64,000 nt of DNA from Prevotella sp. (GTDB lineage: Bacteria; Bacteroidota; Bacteroidia; Bacteroidales; Dysgonomonadaceae). The stretch is taken from the NCBI GenBank assembly GCA_031285625.1, contig JAITVV010000018.1, positions 1-64,000 on the forward strand, written 5' to 3'. The notes under the pieces are model-generated. The model had not been told where the DNA came from. It searched no databases and saw only the letters and a list, made by a program, of their open reading frames with translations. Numbering within the stretch: the first letter of the stretch is position 1; each line of letters opens with the position of its first letter. A program made the translations under genes and the position numbers. Positions 1 to 8,172 of this stretch are shown here, piece after piece.

Positions 1-527
1 GCCATACCATAAGCGAACGGGGTGGCATTTTTTTCAAAAGTGGTACCGTCGGCTGCAATGCCTTCGTTGAACTTATTCACCTGAACTTGCAGATCGGTAG
101 CGTATTCGTTCCTGTTCGGATATATCTGCTCCGGAGCAAGGCGTTTGGTATCGCCTCTTAATAACAGAAGATTATGTACATGCAGAAAGTTCAGGTCTAT
201 CAATGCATATTCGGTTTCCTCCTGAGAGAATCCTTTGCATATCATGTGCGGGACAGCCGCCACATTATATTTGTGCTGGATAGATGCGGCAATCGCTACC
301 GAGCCGGGACGTTTACGGATGTTAACCCTCTTTACCGACCCGTCAGGCATTTCCTGATCGAGATATTCGCTATGATGTGTCGTTATATTAATATATTGAG
401 GATCGAATTCAATCAGTTTATCAATGATATTATACACTTTTTCGATATTATTTCCTTTTAACGGAGGAAGTATTTCGAAAGAAAAAGCGGTTTTGTCATT
501 TTTGTTTATTAATTCACTTACGGTCAT
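1..527 (-). CDS. metF: Methylenetetrahydrofolate reductase, N-terminal part (runs off window)
   Basis: The enzyme reduces 5,10-methylenetetrahydrofolate to 5-methyltetrahydrofolate for methionine synthesis, using FAD and NAD(P)H in the cytosol. I translated the minus strand from the ATG at 527; the frame is open to base 1, giving about 175 N-terminal residues of a roughly 310-residue family. It shows the usual motifs in order: FSFEILPP near residue 16, NITTHH near 47, PHMICKGFS near 93 and NLLLLRGD near 118, the flavin-binding strands of the TIM barrel. It lies 87 bases downstream of rseP on the same strand and may be read through from that operon. The C-terminal part is outside the window. 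Confidence 0.93.
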   Translation of the reverse strand, partial: MTVSELINKNDKTAFSFEILPPLKGNNIEKVYNIIDKLIEFDPQYINITTHHSEYLDQEMPDGSVKRVNIRKRPGSVAIAASIQHKYNVAAVPHMICKGFSQEETEYALIDLNFLHVHNLLLLRGDTKRLAPEQIYPNRNEYATDLQVQVNKFNEGIAADGTTFEKNATPFAYGM

Positions 528-614
528 ATCTTAATATCTTTTTTTTTTACTAATAAATATGGTATCCTTAAATCCATTTGCTTATTGTTATATTACCTGA
601 TTCGGTATTTCCTC

Positions 615-2141
615 CTATTTAAAGAAGATTCTCATTATGTCATTTCCATTGGCCACTAGCAGCAGGAGGAGTAAAAACAGCATACCGCCTACCTGTGCAT
701 ATTCCATAAATTTCTCATTCGGTTGCCGCTTGGTTATGGCTTCGTATAAAAGGAACATAATGTGTCCTCCGTCCAGCGCCGGAATAGGGAGTATATTCAT
801 AAATGCAAGTACGATGGACAGGAATGCAGTCATAGACCAGAATGCGTACCAGTTCCATTGAGCCGGGAACATATTGCCGATACCGGCAAACCCACTCAGG
901 TTTTTCACTCCTTCTTTGGAGAATACGAAACGTATCTGTGCTACATAGCCCTTAAGTGTTGCTACGCCATTGTTGATTCCCGCCGGAAATGATTCGAAAA
1001 AGCCATAGTGGTCGGTCTGCATATTCTTTTTCGAGAAAATATCGGCCATCTTTGTCGGAGATTTGAAACCGATGACGCCGGATGTGTCTATCGCAGCTGA
1101 AACTGTCTGTACTTCACCGTTTCTGTAGAATGTGATTGCCACAGAACGGGTCTCCCTGCTTTCCAATTCTTCAAGTATTTTAGCCATAGCATAATTAAGG
1201 CCTTTGAATGCCGGGATAGAATCCGAATCCGATTTTGTAATACTGTCATTCCTTTGCAACCAAACTTTCAATGTTTTGCGGTTCAACAGAGGCGGAATAG
1301 TATTTTTCAAGCTGTCTTCCAGTTTATTACTTATCCTAGTTACATATTTTTGGATACCCAACAGAGAGGTAATCGGCTGTGAATCAAGAGCAGTTATGCT
1401 ATCTCCGCGTATCAGGCCGATTCTTTCGGCTTCGGAATTTTTGGTGACACTGTCTATAACTGGAGATTCCCAATAATTATAAGCCACTTGTTTTGACGCA
1501 ATTACACTGTCAGCAAAGCTTTCGGGGAGAGTCAACTCCATTTGTTTGCCATTGCGTACGATGGTTACGGTCTTGGCATCGATGAAATGCATGAATGTAT
1601 TCATATCCAGAACCCCGCGTCCCAGAACAAGGTCTTTGCCGTCGGCGCTCACCAATATATCTTTATCCTGAAATCCTCCGTTTCTTTTTACTGTTTCGGA
1701 GAAAACCATCCCATCTTTTACATTCTTCAGAGGCAGGTATTCATCACCCCATACGAACAGCATCATAGAGAAGATGATGATAGCCAGTATGAAATTGAAC
1801 AAAACACCGCCTACCATCACAAGCAGACGTTGCCATGCCGGTTTGGAGCGGAACTCCCATGGCTGGGGAGGAAGAGCCATTTGCTCCTTGTCCATCGATT
1901 CGTCTATCATTTCCGATATTTTCACATAGCCGCCTAATGGCAACCAGCCTATTCCGTATTCTGTATCGCTGTTCTTTGGCTTATATTTGAACAGGGAGAA
2001 CCACGGATTGAAGAATAAATAGAACTTCTCAACTCTTATCTTGAAGAGGCGGGCGAATAAGAAATGCCCGAACTCATGTATAATAACCAGTATCGATAAA
2101 CTTAGTATTAATTGTAACGCTTTAATTAAAATTGTTTCCAT
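615..2141 (-). CDS. rseP: RIP metalloprotease RseP (site-2 protease, M50)
   Basis: Inner-membrane zinc protease that cuts transmembrane segments of regulators such as anti-sigma factors. The zinc motif HEFGH is at residues 22-26 in the first membrane segment, and the second metal motif (NILPIPALDGG) sits in a C-terminal membrane helix near residue 450. A PDZ-like periplasmic region fills the middle, with further membrane helices near 110-130 and at the C-terminus. At 508 residues it is longer than the roughly 450-residue E. coli enzyme, with extra sequence in the PDZ region. It starts 15 bases after the dxr stop, so the two are very likely cotranscribed, an arrangement common in bacteria. Which regulator it cleaves cannot be told; the FecR protein encoded at 52.6-53.6 kb is the type of protein it could act on. 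Confidence 0.93.
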   Translation of the reverse strand: METILIKALQLILSLSILVIIHEFGHFLFARLFKIRVEKFYLFFNPWFSLFKYKPKNSDTEYGIGWLPLGGYVKISEMIDESMDKEQMALPPQPWEFRSKPAWQRLLVMVGGVLFNFILAIIIFSMMLFVWGDEYLPLKNVKDGMVFSETVKRNGGFQDKDILVSADGKDLVLGRGVLDMNTFMHFIDAKTVTIVRNGKQMELTLPESFADSVIASKQVAYNYWESPVIDSVTKNSEAERIGLIRGDSITALDSQPITSLLGIQKYVTRISNKLEDSLKNTIPPLLNRKTLKVWLQRNDSITKSDSDSIPAFKGLNYAMAKILEELESRETRSVAITFYRNGEVQTVSAAIDTSGVIGFKSPTKMADIFSKKNMQTDHYGFFESFPAGINNGVATLKGYVAQIRFVFSKEGVKNLSGFAGIGNMFPAQWNWYAFWSMTAFLSIVLAFMNILPIPALDGGHIMFLLYEAITKRQPNEKFMEYAQVGGMLFLLLLLLVANGNDIMRIFFK

Positions 2142-2156
2142 TAAAAAATCAGAGTG

Positions 2157-3305
2157 TTATTTGATAAATTCTTTTGCTATGTAACGGGCTTCCGTATCGG
2201 TCTGCACGTAATCTTCATACGACGGAGCCTGAATAAAACTTGTTTTGTGCATTGTTTTTTCTATGACCTCGCTCATTTCCAGAAATCCGACTTTGTCTTT
2301 CAGGAAAGCAGCTACCGCTATTTCGTTTGCCGCATTCATGATGCAGGCCATATTTCCTTTTACCCGCGCGGCCTCGAATGCAAATGCCAGATTGCGGAAT
2401 CGCTCCATATCGGGTTTTTCGAATGTCATTGTTTTCAGCTTGAAGAAGTCGAGACGTTCGAAATTCGATTTTAACCTGTTGGGGTAAGCCAACGCATATT
2501 GTATAGGCAGATGCATATCGGGTAGTCCCAATTGTGCGATGATGGACGAATCCTCGAATTGTACCATCGAATGTATGATGGATTGCGGATGTACAACGAC
2601 CTCAATCTGGTCGGGGGTGACATCAAACAGCCATTTGGCTTCTATCATTTCCAGTCCTTTATTCATCAGGGATGCCGAGTCTATCGTAACTTTTGCTCCC
2701 ATGTCCCAGTTCGGATGTTTGAGTGCTTCGGCTTTGGTTACTTTTGCCAGTTGTTCGGCAGAATGATTCCTGAACGGACCGCCGGACGCCGTAAGGATAA
2801 TTTTCTCGATAGGAGAACGTTCGCCATTGAGACATTGGAATATGGCGGAGTGCTCCGAATCTACAGGCAATATCGGTACTTTATGCTCAATGGCCAGGCT
2901 GGTAATCAGTTCACCTGCTACAACCAGCGTCTCTTTGTTTGCCAAAGCAATTACTTTTCCTGCTTTTATGGCGTTTATAGTGGGCTTCAGACCCGAGTAA
3001 CCGACCATGGCAGTAAGTACCATGTCGATAGGTTCACTTTGTACTACCTGTGCTATCGATTCACTTCCGGCCCATACTTTGACAGGTAAATGCTGTAAGG
3101 CTTCTTTGAGTCGGGTATATTTATTCTCGTTGGCAATAACTACTACCTCAGGAGAGAATTCCTCTGCCTGTCTGATAAGTAAATCTATATTTTCGTTGGC
3201 TGTCAGTGCATATATTTCAAAATGGTCAGGATTTTCTCTGACTATATCGAGCGCTTGTGTTCCAATTGATCCTGTAGAGCCTAGTATTGCAATATTCCTT
3301 TTCAT
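2157..3305 (-). CDS. dxr: 1-deoxy-D-xylulose 5-phosphate reductoisomerase
   Basis: Second step of the MEP isoprenoid pathway: converts 1-deoxyxylulose 5-phosphate to 2-C-methylerythritol 4-phosphate with NADPH and a divalent metal. GSTGSIG at residues 9-15 is the NADPH loop, ALANKE at 120-125 and VDSEHSAIFQ at 148-157 are the substrate and metal motifs, followed by the conserved LTASGGPFR and HPNWDMGAKVTIDSASLMNKG blocks. Length 382 is normal. The gene lies 8 bases downstream of the M23-like gene and 15 bases upstream of rseP, forming a three-gene minus-strand operon. Confidence 0.97.
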   Translation of the reverse strand: MKRNIAILGSTGSIGTQALDIVRENPDHFEIYALTANENIDLLIRQAEEFSPEVVVIANENKYTRLKEALQHLPVKVWAGSESIAQVVQSEPIDMVLTAMVGYSGLKPTINAIKAGKVIALANKETLVVAGELITSLAIEHKVPILPVDSEHSAIFQCLNGERSPIEKIILTASGGPFRNHSAEQLAKVTKAEALKHPNWDMGAKVTIDSASLMNKGLEMIEAKWLFDVTPDQIEVVVHPQSIIHSMVQFEDSSIIAQLGLPDMHLPIQYALAYPNRLKSNFERLDFFKLKTMTFEKPDMERFRNLAFAFEAARVKGNMACIMNAANEIAVAAFLKDKVGFLEMSEVIEKTMHKTSFIQAPSYEDYVQTDTEARYIAKEFIK

Positions 3306-3313
3306 ATGTGGTT

Positions 3314-4198
3314 TTAGAAAGATATATAGTTTTCAGGATTTACGGCATTGCCTCTATACCAAAGTTCAAATTCGAGTATTGAAGTTGTTGTACTTTCTGC
3401 TTTTTCGTCATCTACTTTGGTCTCTATTACAGCTATAGCCTCTCCTGTACGCACCTTATCTCCTGTTTTCTTTAGTAGCAGGGTATTGTACCTATATACT
3501 GAAATAAATCCGTTTTTATGCTGGATTTGTATTGTATGTCCTGTCTTCAGATCATATCCGGCAAAAATGACCACACCCTCCAGTGTCGCCAGTATGGTCT
3601 CTTTAGGTGAGGTTTTAATTGCGACTCCGAAGTGTCCGCCGGAAGGATCGAATTTGCTTGTTATAATTCCTCTGGCGGGTCTGAAGAATACAACACCTTC
3701 CATTGGATTGGTGGTACTGGATGATAATACAGAGAGATTGTACCGTTCTTCGTCTTCGTATCGTTTGGTATATTCTTTCTCCAGATCTGTTTTCTTGAGT
3801 AAGGGGTCGTTTTCGGATACAGATATCGTATCGAGAATCTTTACCGAATCGATCTGACGGGTGCCGTCGAATATACTGCGGAGGTTGCTTATATAAGCCT
3901 CCTGATATTTCAATTGCTGTTCGAGAGAGTCTGTCTTAATTGCCGACCGGATTGCTTTTTCCCTTACTTCGGCATCGAGATAACCCGGCAGGTAGTAGCG
4001 GATCGGTGTTGCTATGATGATAGCGGATGTGATTGCAATGAGAAAAAAAGCGAATACAAGAACCAAGACAGCACCTGAGAATATAGAAGCTTTAATCTTC
4101 CATATCTCCTCAAGTGTATTTTCATTCATTACGGAAAGGCGGTATTTGAAGTGCAACCGCTTCCATAGATTATGTTTGTTTTTTTTCTTCTTTATCAT
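3314..4198 (-). CDS. Membrane-anchored M23/LytM-fold protein with lost zinc ligands
   Basis: A bitopic inner-membrane protein: basic cytoplasmic head of about 35 residues, one membrane helix near 38-63, a coiled-coil-like linker near 75-150, and a C-terminal LytM (peptidase M23) fold from about 168 to 294. Family members cut peptidoglycan cross-links or, when degenerate, activate amidases (EnvC, NlpD). Here the first ligand His189 is kept, but the usual Asp of HxGxD is Ala193, the YAH position reads YRY near 235-237, and the final HxH reads ILE near 274-276. It should therefore not bind catalytic zinc and is better read as a regulatory or scaffold protein. It heads the dxr-rseP operon. Start ATG at 4198. 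Confidence 0.85.
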   Translation of the reverse strand: MIKKKKNKHNLWKRLHFKYRLSVMNENTLEEIWKIKASIFSGAVLVLVFAFFLIAITSAIIIATPIRYYLPGYLDAEVREKAIRSAIKTDSLEQQLKYQEAYISNLRSIFDGTRQIDSVKILDTISVSENDPLLKKTDLEKEYTKRYEDEERYNLSVLSSSTTNPMEGVVFFRPARGIITSKFDPSGGHFGVAIKTSPKETILATLEGVVIFAGYDLKTGHTIQIQHKNGFISVYRYNTLLLKKTGDKVRTGEAIAVIETKVDDEKAESTTTSILEFELWYRGNAVNPENYISF

Positions 4199-4384
4199 TC
4201 GGCGCTATGGCTTTTCTAAGCATCAAAAGGCTTTCAAATTCTAATTATTTGACATATGTAGCCACTAATCTGCAAATTTAAGAAAAAAGCGGTATATTAC
4301 GGGAAGAAGATGCAGAAGATTGTATTAAAATATCCTTTTTTTAAATATTTATTCCAAAAGGGACACATTCTTATTTTTTTTAGC

Positions 4385-4392
4385 TATTTTTG
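4385..4392 (+). promoter_or_regulatory. Candidate -7 element for the serine palmitoyltransferase gene
   Basis: The octamer TATTTTTG fits the Bacteroidota -7 consensus TAnnTTTG and lies 76 bases before the ATG at 4468. No convincing TTTG -33 element is present at 19-base spacing, so this is a weak call. Confidence 0.4.
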
Positions 4393-4467
4393 CAGCCTGT
4401 AAATCTCGGAATATTAAATTGTTCCTAAGATGCAGTTATAATAATCTACATTTGTTGTAAGTTGAGT

Positions 4468-5673
4468 ATGAGTTTATTAACTGATAAGTTATATCGGTAC
4501 GACGCGGCAAGACTAACACGTGCTGCAGGAATCTACCCTTATTTTAGAGAAATCCAGAGTGATCAGGACACACAGGTTATTATTAACGGGAAAAAAGTAT
4601 TGATGTTCGGATCAAATGCCTATCTGGGATTGACAAATCATCCAAAAGTAAAAGAAGCTGCGATTGAAGCAGTAAAAAAATATGGGACAGGTATGGCCGG
4701 TTCCCGCTTTTTGAATGGTACTTTGGATATTCATGTTGAATTGGAAAAGAAGCTGGCTAAATTTGTAGGAAAAGAAGATGCTATGGTATACTCCACTGGT
4801 TTTGGAGTAAATGAAGGTGTTTTATCCTGTATAACCGGCCGTGAAGATTACATCTTGTGGGATGAGCTTGATCATGCTTCTATTATAGAAGGTGCAAGAG
4901 TTTCGTATTCCACCAAGTTGAAATTCCGTCATAACGATATGGAATCTCTTGAGAAGCAGCTTTTAAGATGTGAACCTGATAAAGTGAAACTTATTGTTGT
5001 TGACGGTGTATTCAGTATGGAAGGCGATATAGCCAAACTACCTGAGATCGTTCAATTGGCAAAAAAATATAATGCGAGCGTAATGGTTGACGAAGCGCAC
5101 AGTTTAGGTGTTCTCGGAACCAACTTTAATGGAAAAGGGCTTGTAGAACAATGTGGACTAGTGGATGATGTAGAACTCATTATGGGTACTTTCAGTAAAT
5201 CTCTGGCATCTATAGGTGGTTTTATAGCTGGTAATGAAACTATACTTGATTATCTGCGTCACAATTCCCGCCCTTATATTTTTACTGCAAGCGCTACCCC
5301 TGCAGCTACAGCAGCGGCAAGTGCAGCTTTGGATATCATCCTGGCAGAACCGGAAAGAATTAAAAACCTATGGGATATTACACACTATGCCCTTGATGGT
5401 TTCAGAGAAATGGGTTGCGAAATAGGACATACTGCTACTCCGATTATTCCTTTGTTTATTCGTGATAATGAAAAAACATTCATGATAACAAAACTGTTAT
5501 TCGAAGAAGGAGTTTTTGTAAATCCTGTAGTATCTCCGGCTGTTGCTCCGACTGATACGTTGATTCGCTTCTCTCTGATGGCGACACATACGAAAGAACA
5601 AGTAGATTACGCTCTTGATAAAATTGAGAAAGTATTTAAAAAAATGGGTGTATTATCTGAAGTGAAAGCCTGA
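4468..5673 (+). CDS. spt: Serine palmitoyltransferase-type alpha-oxoamine synthase
   Basis: PLP-dependent enzyme of the alpha-oxoamine synthase family, which joins an amino acid to an acyl-CoA with loss of CO2. In Bacteroidales the close homologue condenses serine and palmitoyl-CoA, the first step to sphingolipids. Counting from the ATG at 4468, the PLP lysine is K244 in GTFSKSLAS, the cofactor Asp is in DEAHSLG at 208-214, and substrate-loop motifs include GSNAYLGL near 48-55 and GTGMAGSRFLNG near 73-84. Length is 401. KBL (glycine C-acetyltransferase) and BioF are homologous alternatives; the N-terminal region (YDAARLTRAAGIYPYFREI) and the standalone context favour SPT. The upstream in-frame TTG at 4462 is less likely as the start. 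Confidence 0.83.
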   Translation: MSLLTDKLYRYDAARLTRAAGIYPYFREIQSDQDTQVIINGKKVLMFGSNAYLGLTNHPKVKEAAIEAVKKYGTGMAGSRFLNGTLDIHVELEKKLAKFVGKEDAMVYSTGFGVNEGVLSCITGREDYILWDELDHASIIEGARVSYSTKLKFRHNDMESLEKQLLRCEPDKVKLIVVDGVFSMEGDIAKLPEIVQLAKKYNASVMVDEAHSLGVLGTNFNGKGLVEQCGLVDDVELIMGTFSKSLASIGGFIAGNETILDYLRHNSRPYIFTASATPAATAAASAALDIILAEPERIKNLWDITHYALDGFREMGCEIGHTATPIIPLFIRDNEKTFMITKLLFEEGVFVNPVVSPAVAPTDTLIRFSLMATHTKEQVDYALDKIEKVFKKMGVLSEVKA

Positions 5674-5717
5674 TCAAAAGGGTAGAGCGAAGAATACATA
5701 CTTCTATAAAATAAGAT

Positions 5718-5750
5718 AACCCTCTGTCCGTTAAAAGATAGAGGGTTTTT
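5718..5750 (+). terminator. Rho-independent terminator after spt
   Basis: AACCCTCT at 5718-5725 pairs with AGAGGGTT at 5740-5747 around a 14-base loop and is followed by a T-run. It separates spt from the next gene, which starts 20 bases later. Confidence 0.75.
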
Positions 5751-5769
5751 CATTTAAAGATATCGATTG

Positions 5770-7074
5770 ATGAGAACATTATTTATCCTATTGTCCATAT
5801 TTTTTCTATCCCTACAGATATTTGCTCAGAAATATACTGTTTCGGGAGGCACCGGTTCTCCATATTCCTATGGTGAGAACCTAACAGGGACTAATATTGA
5901 ACAAGTGTATCTATTGAATGGGTTGACTAATGCATCTGTAACATATTCATCTTCTGCTGTATCTGTTGTTTTTTATAAATACCAAAGATCTCAGGCGGAC
6001 AGGCAGCAAATACCGGATTCGGATATCTCAATCTCTTCATTCAATAATAACACAACTTATACTATCACCAAGGTAGATGATGGTTATGGATATTTTGCGG
6101 AGGTGAATGGTAAAGCAGAAGATGCAGTCTGGATTATCGATTATAATCTTCATAAGGCTGCGCTAAATTCTATTAAACCCGATGAAACATCTGACCAGTG
6201 TGAAAACTTGAAACTACTGGTAGAAAAAACGGAGGATGAACTATCTTTCTATAGCAAAAGTGGTAATAAAAGAAATATTTTGAGAAAGTACACCTTGAGC
6301 TATGATGATATGAAATGGGATGAAGGAAAGAAAGAATTTGTATCTGACCCATATAACAGAAGCTTCGATATTGGAACAGAGGTTAATATTTCGGCCCCCA
6401 AAAAGAATACAAACTTTGTACTGAAAGGTGACCAGTTTGCAGAACACTTCAATATAGCAAAGCAAATATCAGCCAGTTATGATGCTGTAGCTGTAGAAGG
6501 ACATATTGTATTTGAAAAAGAGAACCCTGCAGGAACAGATGATGAAAGCGCAGAGAGTACAGAAAATTCTGCACCACTTACTGTGAGCTATTCTGCGAAG
6601 GCAAGCGATGCTGTGAATTTTTATACTTGGTATATATATAACGAAAACGATATGGATAATTATATTGTCCGCTATACTGATCAGAATATAAAATATACAT
6701 TTGAGCAGTCCGGAAACTTTATAGTGAGGCTCGAAGTTGCTAATACGGCTTCAGCATGCGCTTCTGATACTACCAGTGTTTCATTAAATATGGCAGACTG
6801 GGATTTGCAGGTACCTAATTATTTTTCTCCCGGAGGTACTACCAATACGGAATTTAGAGTTTCATATAAGTCAATCATAAAGTTTAAATGTACTATTTTC
6901 AACCGGTGGGGTGTCAAAGTATATGAATGGAACGACCCCGAGAAAGGTTGGGATGGAAGACATAATGGAAGATTTGTCAATACCGGAGTTTATTATTATG
7001 TAATAGAATATACAGCTTCGGATGGTAAAAAACGGAATAAAGGCGGTGATATAAACGTTTTGCGAAAGAATTAA
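5770..7074 (+). CDS. Secreted protein with T9SS type B (gliding-motility-type) C-terminal sorting domain
   Basis: The protein begins with a clear signal peptide (hydrophobic run at about 3-18, then FAQ) and ends with a type B sorting domain of the type IX secretion system: VPNYFSPGGTTNTEF near 350, TIFNRWGVKVYEW near 376 and a GVYYYVIEY strand near 408. A PKD-like beta-sandwich (FYTWYIYNENDMDNYIVRYTD, then FEQSGNFIVRLEV) precedes it near 265-345. The N-terminal 250 residues are unrecognised. The expected route is Sec export, then T9SS export and attachment or release at the surface. The ATG at 5770 follows an in-frame TTG. The gene sits alone between a terminator and the promoter at 7094. Confidence 0.85.
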   Translation: MRTLFILLSIFFLSLQIFAQKYTVSGGTGSPYSYGENLTGTNIEQVYLLNGLTNASVTYSSSAVSVVFYKYQRSQADRQQIPDSDISISSFNNNTTYTITKVDDGYGYFAEVNGKAEDAVWIIDYNLHKAALNSIKPDETSDQCENLKLLVEKTEDELSFYSKSGNKRNILRKYTLSYDDMKWDEGKKEFVSDPYNRSFDIGTEVNISAPKKNTNFVLKGDQFAEHFNIAKQISASYDAVAVEGHIVFEKENPAGTDDESAESTENSAPLTVSYSAKASDAVNFYTWYIYNENDMDNYIVRYTDQNIKYTFEQSGNFIVRLEVANTASACASDTTSVSLNMADWDLQVPNYFSPGGTTNTEFRVSYKSIIKFKCTIFNRWGVKVYEWNDPEKGWDGRHNGRFVNTGVYYYVIEYTASDGKKRNKGGDINVLRKN

Positions 7075-7093
7075 TATAATTTTATTCTAAAAA

Positions 7094-7124
7094 TTTGTTA
7101 ATTAAAAAAGTTCTAATATCTTTG
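7094..7124 (+). promoter_or_regulatory. Full-consensus Bacteroidota promoter for the rtcB cluster
   Basis: TTTG at 7094-7097, exactly 19 bases, then TATCTTTG at 7117-7124: a perfect match to the sigma-ABfr consensus TTTG-N19-TAnnTTTG. Transcription would start near 7130, giving a leader of about 260 bases before the first gene of the RtcB cluster. It is the best promoter match I found in the window. Confidence 0.75.
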
Positions 7125-7130
7125 CGATTG

Positions 7131-7389
7131 AAATTTGAGTACTAACCCTTTAAAAACTATGGAAAGGGTACAATTATGTTAGAGAAAAAATAAATCAGAA
7201 TCAGGACTAAGTTGGCTTATCGGGATGAAGAGCATTTGCAACTTATTTTCTTATATCAAATACCAAAAACTACAATTGGTAATTGTTGATTAGTCCTACA
7301 ATCAAACTATAATTATTACGAAAGCTGATATATCGGCTATAGGTCTATTTTGTCCTTATGTCGCGCTGTATCACATAATACAATTTTTC
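7131..7389 (+). promoter_or_regulatory. Long leader with candidate structured RNA
   Basis: This 259-base stretch has no gene but several paired segments. GTAC/CCCTTT at 7139-7151 pairs with AAAGGGTAC at 7163-7171 with a small bulge. AGGACTAA at 7203-7210 pairs perfectly with TTAGTCCT at 7290-7297 and encloses two adjacent hairpins, ATTTG 7234-7238 with CAAAT 7257-7261 and ACCAA 7262-7266 with TTGGT 7276-7280, a multibranch shape. Tiny ORFs (MERVQLC at 7159, MLEKK at 7177) could be leader peptides. It may be a regulatory leader, an independent small RNA, or chance in AT-rich DNA. I recognise no known family. Confidence 0.35.
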
Positions 7390-8172
7390 ATGGGCAATTT
7401 TGCTAATGAGCGAGACCTCATTGTACAAAATAATCTGCCTGCATACCGTTGGAAAATAAGGCGTATACGTACAGCTAATGATAAAAAGTTGCGCCGGATG
7501 GAAAAAGAATATAAACGTGTTTATAATCAAATCAGGGATTTAGGTTACGAAGATCTGAATCCACCAATCCAACGAGGATACAAGCGATTGTTCGTATTGA
7601 CAGAGGAAACCAAGTATAGTAAACAAGCGGATTTTTATCAGGAACTGCTGGATAAGATAAACACAATACGATATAGTCCGCACAAAACTTTTAAAGAGAA
7701 GAAACGGAGAATCGGTAAATGGAAGTATAAAGTGCGGAATGAGCAGGCTTTACAGGAATTTGACAGCTGGACTTTTCATGATAATAAAAAGTTTACAGCC
7801 GAAGAAAAGAAGCTGTTCTACCGGGTTGAGTATTATGACTTTTCCTTGAAGGGGTATAGAGCCAAGTATGTGTTCTTTGAACCGTGGCGCTTTGCTTTGA
7901 GAGTGAAACTGAATATAATTACAAAAGTGCAGATTAAAGATTTTGAATTGGAAAAATATCGCGACGAGCTGAGTGATTATCTGGATCAGGATAAAAATCG
8001 CAGAAGACTGGTAAAAACAGTGTATGGAAGTAACACATATTCGTGGAAGAAAGTAATTAATGAACGTGAGAATAAAAAGAAATATAATTACAATTCTTTT
8101 ATAAATGTGCCTCTCCATATGGTAGAAGAAATATATAAAGAAGAAAAAGATTTAATATGGAAATTCGATTAA
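7390..8172 (+). CDS. Uncharacterised basic protein, first gene of the rtcB-prfH cluster
   Basis: I do not recognise this family. The 260-residue product has no signal peptide or membrane helix and is strongly charged, with many Lys/Arg and Tyr/Trp residues; an apparent helical region near 25-55 (KIRRIRTANDKKLRRMEKEYKRVYNQI) is compatible with RNA binding. A second half from about 150 contains RVEYYDFSLKGYRAKYVFFEPW. Its last 16 bases overlap the start of rtcB, so the two are translationally coupled and probably functionally linked. A role as an RNA-binding or damage-recognition partner of RtcB is inference from context and composition only. Confidence 0.75.
   Translation: MGNFANERDLIVQNNLPAYRWKIRRIRTANDKKLRRMEKEYKRVYNQIRDLGYEDLNPPIQRGYKRLFVLTEETKYSKQADFYQELLDKINTIRYSPHKTFKEKKRRIGKWKYKVRNEQALQEFDSWTFHDNKKFTAEEKKLFYRVEYYDFSLKGYRAKYVFFEPWRFALRVKLNIITKVQIKDFELEKYRDELSDYLDQDKNRRRLVKTVYGSNTYSWKKVINERENKKKYNYNSFINVPLHMVEEIYKEEKDLIWKFD

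Noticed and set aside
174-461. 95-codon plus-strand ORF at window start
   Set aside because: Opposite strand encodes the N-terminus of metF with clear motifs.
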